From DASYPP01 sp036006525 (GTDB taxonomy: Bacteria; Gemmatimonadota; Gemmatimonadetes; Gemmatimonadales; GWC2-71-9): 54,716 nt of DNA. The position numbers and the translations under genes were made by a program. The notes below the pieces were generated by a model. It was not told the origin of the DNA and did not search any database. It worked only from the letters and a program-made list of their open reading frames with translations. The stretch spans positions 1 through 54,716 of the forward strand of contig DASYPP010000035.1 in NCBI GenBank assembly GCA_036006525.1. Reading direction: 5' to 3'. Positions 1 to 8,497 of this stretch are shown here, in pieces (position 1 is the first letter of the stretch; every line of letters starts with the position of its first letter).

Positions 1-863
1 CCCAGGATCCCATAGGTCAGGACCCAGTAGGGATTGGCGGCCTCGGCCGGGCCGTTGATTACCAGGCCGAAGAAGCTGAGCGCGATCGCCAGCATCGCGA
101 GCCGCCAGCGCCGCCGCGCCGCCACCCACCCCAGGGCGAACCCGATACATGCCAGGTAGAGCAGCAGCGCGTCGGCGTTCGCGACCCGGTCCTGCATGAC
201 CAGGGGGCCGAAAAAGGCGCCCAGCACGGCGGTGGCGCCCAACGCCTCGACGTCGATCGCAAAGGCAATCCCGGCCAGCGAGAGCGAGACCAGCGCCAGT
301 CCCGCGATGCCGGTGGTGGGCGGGAGGAAATAGTAGAGCCTCGTGGCGGCCCACACCGTGAGGTACACGATGGCAGCGCCGCAGCCGATCAGCGCGGCGC
401 CGTAGGTTCGGGTCTTCTCCAGCAATCTCCAGCCGATGGCCGCGATCACAACGCCGCTCAGCATGCCCCCGGCGCAGCGCGCCGCGGGAGAGATCCAGCC
501 CCGGTCGAAGGAGAGCTTGAGCAGGTAGCCGGCGGCGAGGATCAGGAAGATGACGCCGACGCCGAGGAGGCCGCGCTGGCCGAACCATTGTTCGGAGTCC
601 ACGGAGGACGGGCGGAGGGGCGCGGAAGGCGTATGGCGTATGGCTGATGGCAACGGCGGTCCTGCTGCGGGTGCCGGGATCGGTGTTTCTGGCGGTGTTT
701 GAATCTGCTGAATCTGCGAAATCTGTGGAGCGGCTTCTCTTTCTGCGACGATCTGTTCGAGGGAGGGAGCGCGTTCCTTGATCAACGGCGCCAGCTGCCG
801 GACGAGCCCTTCCAGGATTGCAAGACGCTTTTCGAGGCGATCGAGACGTTCGTCAGTACTCAC
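1..863 (-). CDS. DUF2339 multi-pass membrane protein (3' end outside window)
   Basis: Reading the minus strand from GTG at 863 gives an open frame that runs off the left edge (about 287 residues visible). The N-terminus is a short coiled segment (STDERLDRLEKRLAILEGL) and a Pro-rich linker. A conserved block EQWFGQRGLLGVGVIFL follows near residue 95, then a series of hydrophobic helices (LKLSFDRGWISPAARC, GCGAAIVYLTVWAA and others). This is the layout of the DUF2339 family of predicted inner-membrane proteins, whose function is unknown. The start overlaps the kinase stop as GTGA (863-860), so the two genes are almost certainly co-transcribed and translationally coupled. The family call rests on recalled sequence resemblance; no catalytic motif is visible. 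Confidence 0.8.
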   Translation of the reverse strand, partial: MSTDERLDRLEKRLAILEGLVRQLAPLIKERAPSLEQIVAEREAAPQISQIQQIQTPPETPIPAPAAGPPLPSAIRHTPSAPLRPSSVDSEQWFGQRGLLGVGVIFLILAAGYLLKLSFDRGWISPAARCAGGMLSGVVIAAIGWRLLEKTRTYGAALIGCGAAIVYLTVWAATRLYYFLPPTTGIAGLALVSLSLAGIAFAIDVEALGATAVLGAFFGPLVMQDRVANADALLLYLACIGFALGWVAARRRWRLAMLAIALSFFGLVINGPAEAANPYWVLTYGIL

Positions 864-2773
864 GACAACGCGTCCCGCACCTCCGCCGCACTGGCAATCG
901 CCACGTCTACGTCCCGGCTCAGCGCCCGCGCCTGCTGTGTCGCGTTGGTCAGGTCGCCTAGCGCGCTTCCCGAGTCGGAAGACCGGAGCCGCAGCAGGTC
1001 GAACCGCACGTTCTGCATCGCCAGGATGCAGCTGTCCATGTGCCGAGCGACCTGGTCGCGGCGGCCCTGGAGCTCGAGCATCTTCCGCTTCTTGCTCTCC
1101 AGCAGTGCCAGCCGGCGGGTCTTCTCCTCGTCGTCCGGTTCCTTCGCGATCGCCGCCATTCGCTGGTCCACCGCCAGGATCTCCCGGGTATCCAGGTTGG
1201 TGTCCATCGCGTGGAGCGTCTTGGCCAGCTCGCCGGCCCGCTCGTAGAGGCCGTCCACCGTCTGGAGCACGTCGTCGGGCAGCATGGCCTTTTCGCTCGG
1301 CGTCAGCCGCTCCACCAGCTTGATGATTGCCAGCCGGTCGGTGTGGGCCTGCTGGATCTGGGTAAGCTGGATACCGAAGTCCGCCGCCCGGGGCTCCGGC
1401 AGCTGGCGGGACAGCCGGGCGCCCGGCTTCTTGAGACTCTTGTCGAGCGAGTCGTGCGCCACCGGCCGGTTGAACACGTCGCGCCAGCTGTAGCCCGCCT
1501 GCCAGAGCTTGGCGTAGTCCTTGGCCAGCCCGATCCCCATGGCCCCGGACACAAAGAGAAACCAGGGGCCATCGAGTCCGGTGGCCACGTTGATCATGAA
1601 CACGCCCGCCGTGGTCGCCGCCCAGGTGGCAAACCGGTTCCGTACTTTCTGCACGATCGCCGGCTCGCCGGTGTCGGTGTAGAGCTCCGCGGCGGCCTCT
1701 TCCTCGCGCGAGCGGCGCCGCGCGGGACGGTTCCTCCCCCGATCCCACTCCCGGTCCAGCCGGTCGCGGGCCCGGTCCAGCGGTGCGCTGGAGGCCCGCG
1801 GCGGTCGCGGTGACAGGGGCGGCCGGGCACCAGTCGGGCTGGGCCGCGCCGGACGCTGCTGCAGGTCGACCAGGCCGGAGCGCCGGGTTTTTCCGGTCGG
1901 CCGGTATCCGGTGACGGTCCGGTTCTCCAGCGACCGGCGAAGCGCGTCCGCGGTGGGCCAGCGATTCTCCGGGTCCTTCTCCAGGCAGCGTGCGATCGCC
2001 AGCGACAGGTCTTCCGGGATGTCGTCCCGCTTACCGGACACCATCGGTGCCGGCTCCGTGATCTGCTTCATCAGGATCCCGGCCACACTCGGCGCGCTGA
2101 AGGGCAGCTCACCGGTCGCCATCTGGTAGCTCACCACACCCAGGCTATAGATGTCGGAACGACCGTCGATCTCCTTCTCGCCGGCCGCCTGTTCGGGGCT
2201 CATATAGGATGGGGTGCCGATTGCCACGCCGGCGCTGGTCAAGGTCGAGCCGGAAATCGACGAGAGTGCCTTGGCGATCCCGAAATCCGTCACCATCACC
2301 CGGCCCCGGGTGCCCTCCAGCAGGATGTTGTCCGGCTTGATATCCCGGTGGATGATGGCGAGCCCATGGGCGGCGGAGAGGGCGTCGGCCGTCTCCTTCA
2401 TGATCCGGCGGACTTCCTCGACCGGGAGCCGCCCCCGTCGCTGGATCCGGCTGCCCAGCGATTCCCCGTCGACATAGCCCATGATGAAATACACCAGGGA
2501 TTTGCCTTCACCGACCGTATAGATGGGGACGACGTGCGGGTGGGAGAGCCGGGCCGCAGTCTGCGCTTCCCGGGTAAATCTCTCGCGGATGTCAGCCTGG
2601 AAAGCCAGCTCGGGCGGGAGGACCTTGATGGCCACCCGTCGCTTGAGACGTTCATCCCGGGCGCGATAAACCACGCCCATTCCCCCCCGCCCGATTTCAC
2701 CCTCGATTGTGTAGGAATCTCCGAGGGATTCGGCCAGGCGCTGAGGAAGCGTTTGATCGGGGATGCTGGTCAT
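860..2773 (-). CDS. Hanks-type Ser/Thr protein kinase with C-terminal 2TM and coiled-coil region
   Basis: This 637-residue protein starts at ATG 2773. The PknB-like kinase domain covers residues about 21-290: glycine loop EIGRGGMGVVY (26-36), ATP-binding Lys50 in VAIKVL, catalytic loop HRDIKPDN (142-149), DFG (163-165) and a GTPSYMSPEQ activation-segment end. All catalytic residues are present, so it should be active. A basic, Pro/Arg-rich linker follows. About residues 385-450 hold two hydrophobic segments (MINVATGLDGPWFLFVSGAM) resembling bacterial 2TM domains, and the rest is helical and charged. It probably sits at the inner membrane with a cytoplasmic kinase domain. It overlaps the downstream DUF2339 gene by 4 nt, which may be its partner or substrate (inference). 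It is divergent from lon across a repeat-rich gap. Confidence 0.93.
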   Translation of the reverse strand: MTSIPDQTLPQRLAESLGDSYTIEGEIGRGGMGVVYRARDERLKRRVAIKVLPPELAFQADIRERFTREAQTAARLSHPHVVPIYTVGEGKSLVYFIMGYVDGESLGSRIQRRGRLPVEEVRRIMKETADALSAAHGLAIIHRDIKPDNILLEGTRGRVMVTDFGIAKALSSISGSTLTSAGVAIGTPSYMSPEQAAGEKEIDGRSDIYSLGVVSYQMATGELPFSAPSVAGILMKQITEPAPMVSGKRDDIPEDLSLAIARCLEKDPENRWPTADALRRSLENRTVTGYRPTGKTRRSGLVDLQQRPARPSPTGARPPLSPRPPRASSAPLDRARDRLDREWDRGRNRPARRRSREEEAAAELYTDTGEPAIVQKVRNRFATWAATTAGVFMINVATGLDGPWFLFVSGAMGIGLAKDYAKLWQAGYSWRDVFNRPVAHDSLDKSLKKPGARLSRQLPEPRAADFGIQLTQIQQAHTDRLAIIKLVERLTPSEKAMLPDDVLQTVDGLYERAGELAKTLHAMDTNLDTREILAVDQRMAAIAKEPDDEEKTRRLALLESKKRKMLELQGRRDQVARHMDSCILAMQNVRFDLLRLRSSDSGSALGDLTNATQQARALSRDVDVAIASAAEVRDALS

Positions 2774-2836
2774 CCGGGGATCCGCGGCACGGGTATAGAT
2801 TTAGCACCTAAGTGGCCGGACGGCAACAGCTTTCAA

Positions 2837-3045
2837 GGCGGCAGGGCGGTAAGGCGGTAGACCTCGGGCGGTAAGGCGGTAAGCGGTAGGGCGGTATGTA
2901 ACTGCCTGCGGCGTCACATCCCCGAGGAACCCGGGAATGTTATGTAGGAGGCGAACAGTCAAAGTAGGCGGAGGCTGCGATATTACTCTGCCATATTGCC
3001 AGCAGGGCAGTTCTTACCGCCTTACCGCCCTACCGCCTTACCGCC
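2837..3045. repeat. GGCGGTAA-word inverted-repeat element between kinase and lon
   Basis: The left part (2837-2897) has seven 7-8 nt words of the type GGCGGTAA/GGCGGTAG/GGCGGCAG, broken by a 6-nt spacer at 2861-2866. The right part (3014-3045) has four complete words on the opposite strand (TTACCGCC, TTACCGCC, CTACCGCC, TTACCGCC). Inside these, AACTGCCTGC (2900-2909) mirrors GCAGGGCAGTT (3003-3013), so arms of about 45 nt flank a core of about 91 nt that resembles nothing I know. This element fills most of the 362-nt divergent gap; the rest (3046-3135) is lon leader. The same word array recurs at 30474-30505 and 52489-52520. Confidence 0.85.
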
Positions 3046-3108
3046 TTGGTAGCCACTGCACCAAGCTACCGTTGGCATAGTGGGTGCGACTATGAAGCCC
3101 CGAACGTA

Positions 3109-3132
3109 CTTGAACTGCCATTATCACCATCT
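3109..3132 (+). promoter_or_regulatory. Possible heat-shock-type promoter for lon
   Basis: CTTGAA at 3109-3114 and CCATCT at 3127-3132 resemble the -35 and -10 boxes of sigma-32-type promoters, with 12 nt between the two hexamers. Transcription would then begin near 3140, giving a leaderless or very short 5' end at the cluster of in-frame ATGs. A GG-N10-GC pattern (TGGCATAGTGGGTGCG, 3073-3088) also fits a sigma-54 site. Both are weak matches to short degenerate motifs, and neither is strong alone. Confidence 0.2.
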
Positions 3133-3135
3133 GAA

Positions 3136-5694
3136 ATGGATATGAACTCAATGAGTGAACGCATGACCCTCCCGGTCCTGCCCCTGCGCGAAGTGGTGCT
3201 CTTCCCGGGTGTGACCGCGCCGATCGGCGCCGGGCGCCCCGCGACGTTGCGCGCCATCGAGGCCGCGCTGGCCAGCCCCGACAAGCTGATTTTCGCGGTG
3301 TCCCAGCGGCAGAACGTTGAAGTCGTAAGCGCCGACGTGCTCTATACCATCGGTACCGTCGCGCGGATCGGCCAGATGCAGCGCGGGCTCGCCGGCATGC
3401 AGCTCCTGATCCATGGCGAGAAGCGCGGTATCGCCATGCACTACAGCGAGAAGGACGGCTACCTCCAGACCATCGTGCGCGAGGCCGAGGAGATGGCCCC
3501 CATCAATGTCGACGATCCCGCGTTCGTGGGCCTGTACCGCGAGGCCCGGAGCCGGGCCGGCGAGTTGGGCCAGAAGTCCGGGCTCCCCGAAGAAGTCGTC
3601 CAGCAGGTCCTGGCCGGGGTGAACGACCCCGGGAAGTTTGCCGACCTGATTGCCGGCTACATCGATATCACCCCGGCCCAGCGGCAGAGCCTGCTGGAGA
3701 CGCTTTCTGTAGAAGAGCGGCTGCGCCGCGTGCTGGTGCACGTGCAGCGCCAGATCAGCGTGCTCGACGCCCAGGAGGACATCAAGTCCCAGGTCCAGGA
3801 AGAGCTGGGCGAGCGGCAGCGCGAAATGTTCCTCCGCGAGCAGCTCAAGACCATCCAGCGCGAGCTGGGTGAGGACGGCGAGCGGGATGATCTCGAGGAG
3901 CTGCGCCAGAAGCTGGCCGACCTCGACCTGCCGCCCGAGGCGCGGAAGGAAGTGGACCGCGAAATGGGCCGGCTCTCCCGGATCGGCCGCGAGTCCATGG
4001 AATCCCAGGTGATTCGCACCTTCCTGGAGAACATCGCCGAGCTGCCCTGGAACATCCGGAGCGAAGAACACCTGTCGATCCCGGACGCCCAGCGCATCCT
4101 GGACGAGGACCACTACGCCCTGGGAGACGTCAAGGACCGGGTGCTGGAGTTCCTCGCGGTGCGCCAGCTGAGGATGCAGCAGCGGAAGCTGGAAGACGAA
4201 AAGGCGGCCGCCGAAGCCAAGGCGGAACTCAAGGAAGTGGAGATCGAGAAGGGAGAGTCTACTGACACCCCCATCGCGACCGCCACCGTGCCGGCGCCTA
4301 ACAAGCCGGCACCGGGCAACGAGGACGACAAGACCAAGGGCCCTATCCTGCTCTTCGTCGGTCCTCCAGGCGTCGGCAAGACCTCGGTCGCCAAGTCCAT
4401 CGCCCGGGCCATGGGGCGGAAGTACGTCAGGATCTCGCTGGGCGGCGCCCGCGACGAGGCCGATATCCGGGGCCACCGGCGCACCTACGTCGGCGCCATG
4501 CCGGGTCGCATTATCACCGGGATGAAGCAGGCCGGCACCAAGAACCCCGTTTTCCTGCTGGACGAGGTGGACAAGCTCGGCGTCTCCTTCCAGGGTGACC
4601 CGGCGAGCGCGCTGCTCGAGGTGCTGGATCCGGCGCAGAACGACTCGTTCACCGATCACTACCTCGGCGTCCCGTTCGACCTTTCCGAGGTGCTGTTCAT
4701 CTGCACCGCGAACTTCATCCAGAACATCCCCGGGCCGCTGCTCGACCGGATGGAAAATGTGGAGTTCTCGGGCTATACCGAGCGGGAGAAGCTGCACATC
4801 GCCAAGAACTACCTGGTTCCCCGCCAGTTCGTGGAGAACGGGGTGACCACGGAGAAGCTCAAGCTGAGCGACGATGCGATCTCCGAGGTGATTACCCGCT
4901 ACACCCGGGAAGCCGGCGTGCGGCAACTGGAGCGGGAGCTGGGTAAGCTGGCCCGCAAGGTGGCGCGGAAGATCGCGGCGGAAGAGGTCCTGGACATCGT
5001 GGTCGACAAGGACCAGGTGGATGACCTGCTGGGCCGCCCCCGGGTGCATCCCGAGGAAGCGTCGCGGGAAGACCAGGTCGGCGTCGCGACCGGGATGTAC
5101 TACACCCCGGTCGGTGGCGACATCATGTTCGTCGAAGCCTCGACCATGCGGGGCAAGGGCGAGCTGGTGCTGACCGGCCAGCTGGGAGAAGTCATGAAGG
5201 AATCGGCCCGCGCGGCATGGACCTATGCCCGCTCCCACGCGGCCGGCCTGCACATCAAGGACGAGATGTTCGACCGCGACGTTCACATCCACGTCCCGGC
5301 CGGCGCTATTCCCAAGGAAGGCCCGTCCGCGGGCGTGGCGATGGCGTCGGCGCTGGTCTCGGTGCTGTCCGGCCGGCCGGTGCGGCACGACATCGCGATG
5401 ACCGGAGAGATAACCCTCCGGGGCCGGGTGCTCCCCATCGGTGGCGTCAAGGAAAAGGTGCTGGGCGCAGTCCGCGCCGGCATCACCAAGGTGATGCTGC
5501 CCAAGGACAACGAGGCCGACCTCGAGGATCTGCCCAAGGAAGTGCGCGACAAGATCGAGGTGCACCTGGTGCAGGAGCTGGGTGAGGCGCTGGCGGTGTC
5601 ACTCCGCGGCGCATCGTTCAAGGAGGGCAAGCTGCTCTTCGGGGACGAGAATCCGAGGGATGTGGTTCCCCTCTCGGTGGGCTTCCACCACTAG
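3136..5694 (+). CDS. lon: ATP-dependent Lon protease (class A) with extended linker before Walker A
   Basis: Lon is a cytoplasmic AAA+ serine protease that degrades misfolded and regulatory proteins. The N-terminal LON domain begins at LPVLPLREVVLFPG, followed by a coiled-coil region. Walker A GPPGVGKT is at about residue 409, Walker B is VFLLDEVDK, and the protease dyad is Ser731 (in GPSAGVAM) with Lys774 (second K of GGVKEK). The frame is open back to a TTG at 3046, but conserved Lon sequence begins only around 3166. I therefore place the start at one of the clustered ATGs (3136, 3142, 3151 or 3163). Between the coiled coil and Walker A lies a charged, Pro/Ala-rich stretch (about 4195-4338) that makes the distance to Walker A about 50 residues longer than in E. 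coli Lon. Confidence 0.97.
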   Translation: MDMNSMSERMTLPVLPLREVVLFPGVTAPIGAGRPATLRAIEAALASPDKLIFAVSQRQNVEVVSADVLYTIGTVARIGQMQRGLAGMQLLIHGEKRGIAMHYSEKDGYLQTIVREAEEMAPINVDDPAFVGLYREARSRAGELGQKSGLPEEVVQQVLAGVNDPGKFADLIAGYIDITPAQRQSLLETLSVEERLRRVLVHVQRQISVLDAQEDIKSQVQEELGERQREMFLREQLKTIQRELGEDGERDDLEELRQKLADLDLPPEARKEVDREMGRLSRIGRESMESQVIRTFLENIAELPWNIRSEEHLSIPDAQRILDEDHYALGDVKDRVLEFLAVRQLRMQQRKLEDEKAAAEAKAELKEVEIEKGESTDTPIATATVPAPNKPAPGNEDDKTKGPILLFVGPPGVGKTSVAKSIARAMGRKYVRISLGGARDEADIRGHRRTYVGAMPGRIITGMKQAGTKNPVFLLDEVDKLGVSFQGDPASALLEVLDPAQNDSFTDHYLGVPFDLSEVLFICTANFIQNIPGPLLDRMENVEFSGYTEREKLHIAKNYLVPRQFVENGVTTEKLKLSDDAISEVITRYTREAGVRQLERELGKLARKVARKIAAEEVLDIVVDKDQVDDLLGRPRVHPEEASREDQVGVATGMYYTPVGGDIMFVEASTMRGKGELVLTGQLGEVMKESARAAWTYARSHAAGLHIKDEMFDRDVHIHVPAGAIPKEGPSAGVAMASALVSVLSGRPVRHDIAMTGEITLRGRVLPIGGVKEKVLGAVRAGITKVMLPKDNEADLEDLPKEVRDKIEVHLVQELGEALAVSLRGASFKEGKLLFGDENPRDVVPLSVGFHH

Positions 5695-5700
5695 CTGGTA

Positions 5701-5807
5701 GGTCGGGCCTCCGTGCCCGACCCCTAAAAGTCGGGCCTCCGTGCCCGACCTCTAAAAAGGCGGGCCTCCGTGCCCGACCCCTAAAAGGCGGGCCTCCGTG
5801 CCCGACC
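5701..5807. repeat. Four tandem GGGCCTCCGTGCCC hairpins after lon
   Basis: Four copies of a palindrome of about 21 nt lie at 5701-5722, 5730-5750, 5759-5780 and 5787-5807. The core is GTCGGGCctccgtGCCCGAC, and copies are separated by CTAAAA-like spacers. Each copy can fold alone into a 6-8 bp stem with a 6-nt loop. They sit between convergent genes directly before a strong terminator. A fifth copy lies at 11176-11197. Confidence 0.9.
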
Positions 5808-5811
5808 TCAT

Positions 5812-5848
5812 AAAAAAGGCGGGCCTCGCAAGAGGCCCGCCCTTTCTA
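5812..5848. terminator. Bidirectional intrinsic terminator between lon and S41-like gene
   Basis: A perfect 10-bp stem, GGCGGGCCTC (5818-5827) with GAGGCCCGCC (5832-5841), closes a GCAA tetraloop. Six A residues precede it and CTTTCTATTT follows, so it can terminate both the plus-strand lon transcript and the minus-strand peptidase transcript. The minus gene's TAG stop (5848-5846) lies within the T-rich tail. Confidence 0.85.
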
Positions 5849-7462
5849 TTTGACCCCCAACCGCTCCAGCGCCTGCGCCGATGGCGGAAACCCCGGCTCC
5901 ACCTCCATCGCGTGGCGGTACGCCGCGATCGCCTCGTCCCTCCGGCCGGCGGCAAGGAGTGCTTCCCCCAGGCTGTCGAAGGTGTTCGCCGAATTGGGGT
6001 ACACGATGGTATTGAGGCGCAAGGTAAGCACTGCCTTCGCCACGTCGCCGGCGCCAAGGAACCGATAGCCCAGCGAATTCACTTGTGATTCGAGGCTGTT
6101 GAACCGATTGATGGTTTCACTCTGCGCGTTTCTCAGCGTCCGCTCTGCTTCCAGGGAATCGTTTCGTACCACCGCGGCTTCTACCAGCGCCATCGGTGAT
6201 TCGGTTTGCGGGTTGAGAATTGCAGCCAATGCAGGATCCTTCCCGTCGGCGTAATCTGCGGAAGTGAGCGGCGTGTAAAGTGACGGCGGCACAAACAACC
6301 GCTGGTCGAATTCATTGGGTGCCTGGTGGTAGATCGAAGAGATCTGCACCAGCACCTGGGTGCCGGGGAGCAGCAGCGGCCGGTGATCGCCGTACTGGCT
6401 GGGCTTCTGCCCGGTGGGCTCGCCCACGAAGGTGGCCTGGGTCCAGGCCTCCAGCAGGTTGGCGAACTGCTGCGCCGCCGAGAAGGTGCGGCGGCCGGTG
6501 ATGACGAAGAGATGGCCCGCCTGGTCGATGGTCGGCCGGCGGAGTATCTGTTGAATGGGGTAGCGATTGAGTCCGCCGTTCCCGCCGCCATTGTCCCGTA
6601 TGTCGATGATCAGCTTGTCCACCCGGGCTGAATCGGCCAGCGCGAAGACCTGGTCCCACTGGGCCCGGTTGTTGGCTGAACGAGGTCCGGGGACCACTCC
6701 ACGCTGGGAGATGTAAAGCGTCCGGTTATCGGGAAGCAGAGTCCACCAGAACATCTCGCCCGGCCGCTGCTCATAGAGTGGCGGCGAGGTAGTGCGCATT
6801 GAGACCCACTGGCTGGTATCGAATGCCTCGTTGTTGCCGTGTCCCAGGAACCCGGCGGGAGTGACGATCACTGTCTCGGTGCGCCCGCCCAGCTCGAGGA
6901 CCACTGGCAGCCGTTCCGGATCTTCCGCGATGTGCAGCCCATCGAGCACCTCGGGGACCATCAACCAGAAGGGACCCAGCGACCGCACCCACCACTCGTT
7001 CTCGTGCGAGATGATGCCGCCGACTTTGGCGAGCGCTTGCTCCGGGCTCAGCCGGCCGATCTTCATGACCCGGGCGCCGACCAGCGCCCGGTGTGCGCTA
7101 TCGGCCCGACGGATGAAGAGCCCGTCCTCGAACTGGTAGAGCTCCAGCGGGTAATACCGCATCCGGAGTGGTGGAGTCGGCTGTACTGCGGTGTGGGCAT
7201 CCCCGACCAGTGCCACCAGCCGGAAGATCTCCACGATGCGCTCATTCTGGTTCAGCCCGGGCATTCGCCGGGCGAGGCTGGCCACCGCGGAATCCCACTG
7301 GGCTCGGCTGATCGTGGCGAACGCGCCGGGGTGGCGGGCCGGCATCTCGCGGGCCAGCAGCCGGAGGTCGCTCTGCCATGCCGCGGTGCTGGGCCTCGCG
7401 GTTACCTGGGCCGGCAGCGAGGTAGCCCAGAGCAGCGCGAGAGCGGGCATCCAACTTCTCAT
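5846..7462 (-). CDS. Secreted S41-family-like peptidase with C-terminal TPR
   Basis: The preferred start is ATG 7462, preceded by ACGGGGACGTCTC. It gives a signal peptide MRSWMPALALLWATSLPAQ; the frame is open to 7549 and ATG 7510 is an alternative. The protein is about 538 residues. The middle part has S41/tail-specific-protease features: a VDKLIIDIRDNGGG strand near 6600 and TFSAAQQFANLLEAW around 6480-6440, where Ser of TFSA is the likely nucleophile. The C-terminal 60 residues form a TPR-like helical pair (FDSLGEALLAAGRRDEAIAAY). It probably acts in the periplasm on unknown peptides. No classical PDZ domain is obvious. A serine-peptidase fold is likely, but activity is not proven by sequence. 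Confidence 0.85.
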   Translation of the reverse strand: MRSWMPALALLWATSLPAQVTARPSTAAWQSDLRLLAREMPARHPGAFATISRAQWDSAVASLARRMPGLNQNERIVEIFRLVALVGDAHTAVQPTPPLRMRYYPLELYQFEDGLFIRRADSAHRALVGARVMKIGRLSPEQALAKVGGIISHENEWWVRSLGPFWLMVPEVLDGLHIAEDPERLPVVLELGGRTETVIVTPAGFLGHGNNEAFDTSQWVSMRTTSPPLYEQRPGEMFWWTLLPDNRTLYISQRGVVPGPRSANNRAQWDQVFALADSARVDKLIIDIRDNGGGNGGLNRYPIQQILRRPTIDQAGHLFVITGRRTFSAAQQFANLLEAWTQATFVGEPTGQKPSQYGDHRPLLLPGTQVLVQISSIYHQAPNEFDQRLFVPPSLYTPLTSADYADGKDPALAAILNPQTESPMALVEAAVVRNDSLEAERTLRNAQSETINRFNSLESQVNSLGYRFLGAGDVAKAVLTLRLNTIVYPNSANTFDSLGEALLAAGRRDEAIAAYRHAMEVEPGFPPSAQALERLGVK

Positions 7463-7582
7463 GAGACGTCCCCGTAAGGTCAGGGGATTGGACGGGGGCG
7501 GCAGCCGCATGGTTTCATTGCTCCCTTTGCGTACCCATCGACTCGTCATTACCTATTACCAGCCCTTTTACCCGGTCCATCA

Positions 7583-8413
7583 ATGCCGAACATAGCCTAC
7601 TTCCATCCCGTCATCGTTCACGTCGTCATCATCCTGGGCATCATCGGCGTAGTTTGCCGACTGGCATCGCTGACCGGACTCATACCCTGGACCAGACCCG
7701 CCGCCACCTGGTTCATTCTCATCGCCGCCGCGACCGGTTACTTCGCCGCGGAGTCGGGTCACCAGGCCCATGGTCCCGTGGAACGGGTGCCCGGGGCGGA
7801 GGACGCGGTAGAGGAGCATGAAGAAGCCGGCGAACTGGCCCGCAATCTGTTGTTTGCCCTCGCGGCAATCGAGCTGGTGGCACTGGCGTTGAGAAGGAAG
7901 GAAAAAGCGCAGAAGATGGTCTACCTGCTCTCCGGCGTGGTCGGGCTGGGCGTCTGCTACGCCGTATATGAAGCCGGTGAGCACGGCGGTGAGCTGGTGT
8001 ACTCCTACGCCGGCGGCGTGGGGATTCGTACGGGTGACACGTCGGATGTTCGCCGCCTGCTGGTCGCCGGACTCTACCACGAACTGGAAGTGGCGCGCAA
8101 AGCCGGCAACAAGGATGAATCGAGCCGGCTGACGGCCGAATTGCTGCTCCAGGTTCCCGGTGATCCCGAGGTGGGACTGATGGCGATCGAGTCTCAACTG
8201 CGGGATAAGGGAGACGCGCGCGGCGCCCTGGACGCCATCAACGCGATGTCTCCGGGCGACAATCCTGGCCTTGAGATCCGTTCAGGAGTCCTCAAGAGCG
8301 ATGCGTACGTGGCCCTGGGCCAGCCCGATTCCGCCCGGGCGATTCTGCAGGGGCTGAAACAGAAGTACGCCCACAGTCACATGGTGGATGACGCGCTCAG
8401 CAAGCTACGGTGA
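7583..8413 (+). CDS. DUF2231-like membrane protein with TPR-like C-terminus
   Basis: This 276-residue protein starts at ATG 7583. The N-terminal half contains the FHPVIVHVVIILGIIGVV segment typical of DUF2231-type four-helix membrane domains, then further hydrophobic helices (WFILIAAATGYFAAESGHQ, NLLFALAAIELVALAL, MVYLLSGVVGLGVCYAVYE). The His residues of HPVIVH and of SGHQAH are conserved-looking and could bind metal or haem (inference). The C-terminal third is soluble helical repeat (LLVAGLYHELEVARKAGN, SDAYVALGQPDSARAILQGL). Its role is unknown. It is divergent from the S41-like gene and convergent with the OmpA-like gene across a repeat hairpin. Confidence 0.75.
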   Translation: MPNIAYFHPVIVHVVIILGIIGVVCRLASLTGLIPWTRPAATWFILIAAATGYFAAESGHQAHGPVERVPGAEDAVEEHEEAGELARNLLFALAAIELVALALRRKEKAQKMVYLLSGVVGLGVCYAVYEAGEHGGELVYSYAGGVGIRTGDTSDVRRLLVAGLYHELEVARKAGNKDESSRLTAELLLQVPGDPEVGLMAIESQLRDKGDARGALDAINAMSPGDNPGLEIRSGVLKSDAYVALGQPDSARAILQGLKQKYAHSHMVDDALSKLR

Positions 8414-8416
8414 CAG

Positions 8417-8490
8417 GATGAGGCAAAGTGAGGCAGGGTGGGGCAGGGGATTTCCTCCTTGCCTCACCCTGCCTCACTTTTGCCCTACCC
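8417..8490. repeat. GAGGCAGGGTGAGGCA long hairpin, copy 1
   Basis: The left arm (8417-8452) and right arm (8454-8490) are near-perfect inverted copies built from the words GAGGCA, AAGTGAGGCAGGGT and GGGGCA, with a loop of only a few bases. The element fills the gap between two convergent genes, so it may end transcription from both sides. A second copy with the same words lies at 48637-48704. Confidence 0.85.
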
Positions 8491-8497
8491 TGGAACT

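Noticed and set aside
3046..3135. Extra 30 N-terminal residues of Lon from TTG 3046
   Set aside because: The TTG directly abuts the repeat arm, has no ribosome-binding site, and the added residues do not match Lon N-termini.
3148..5565. 805-residue minus-strand open frame opposite lon
   Set aside because: It is the antisense shadow of a highly conserved gene in GC-rich DNA; the product is His/Leu/Gly-rich without any motif.
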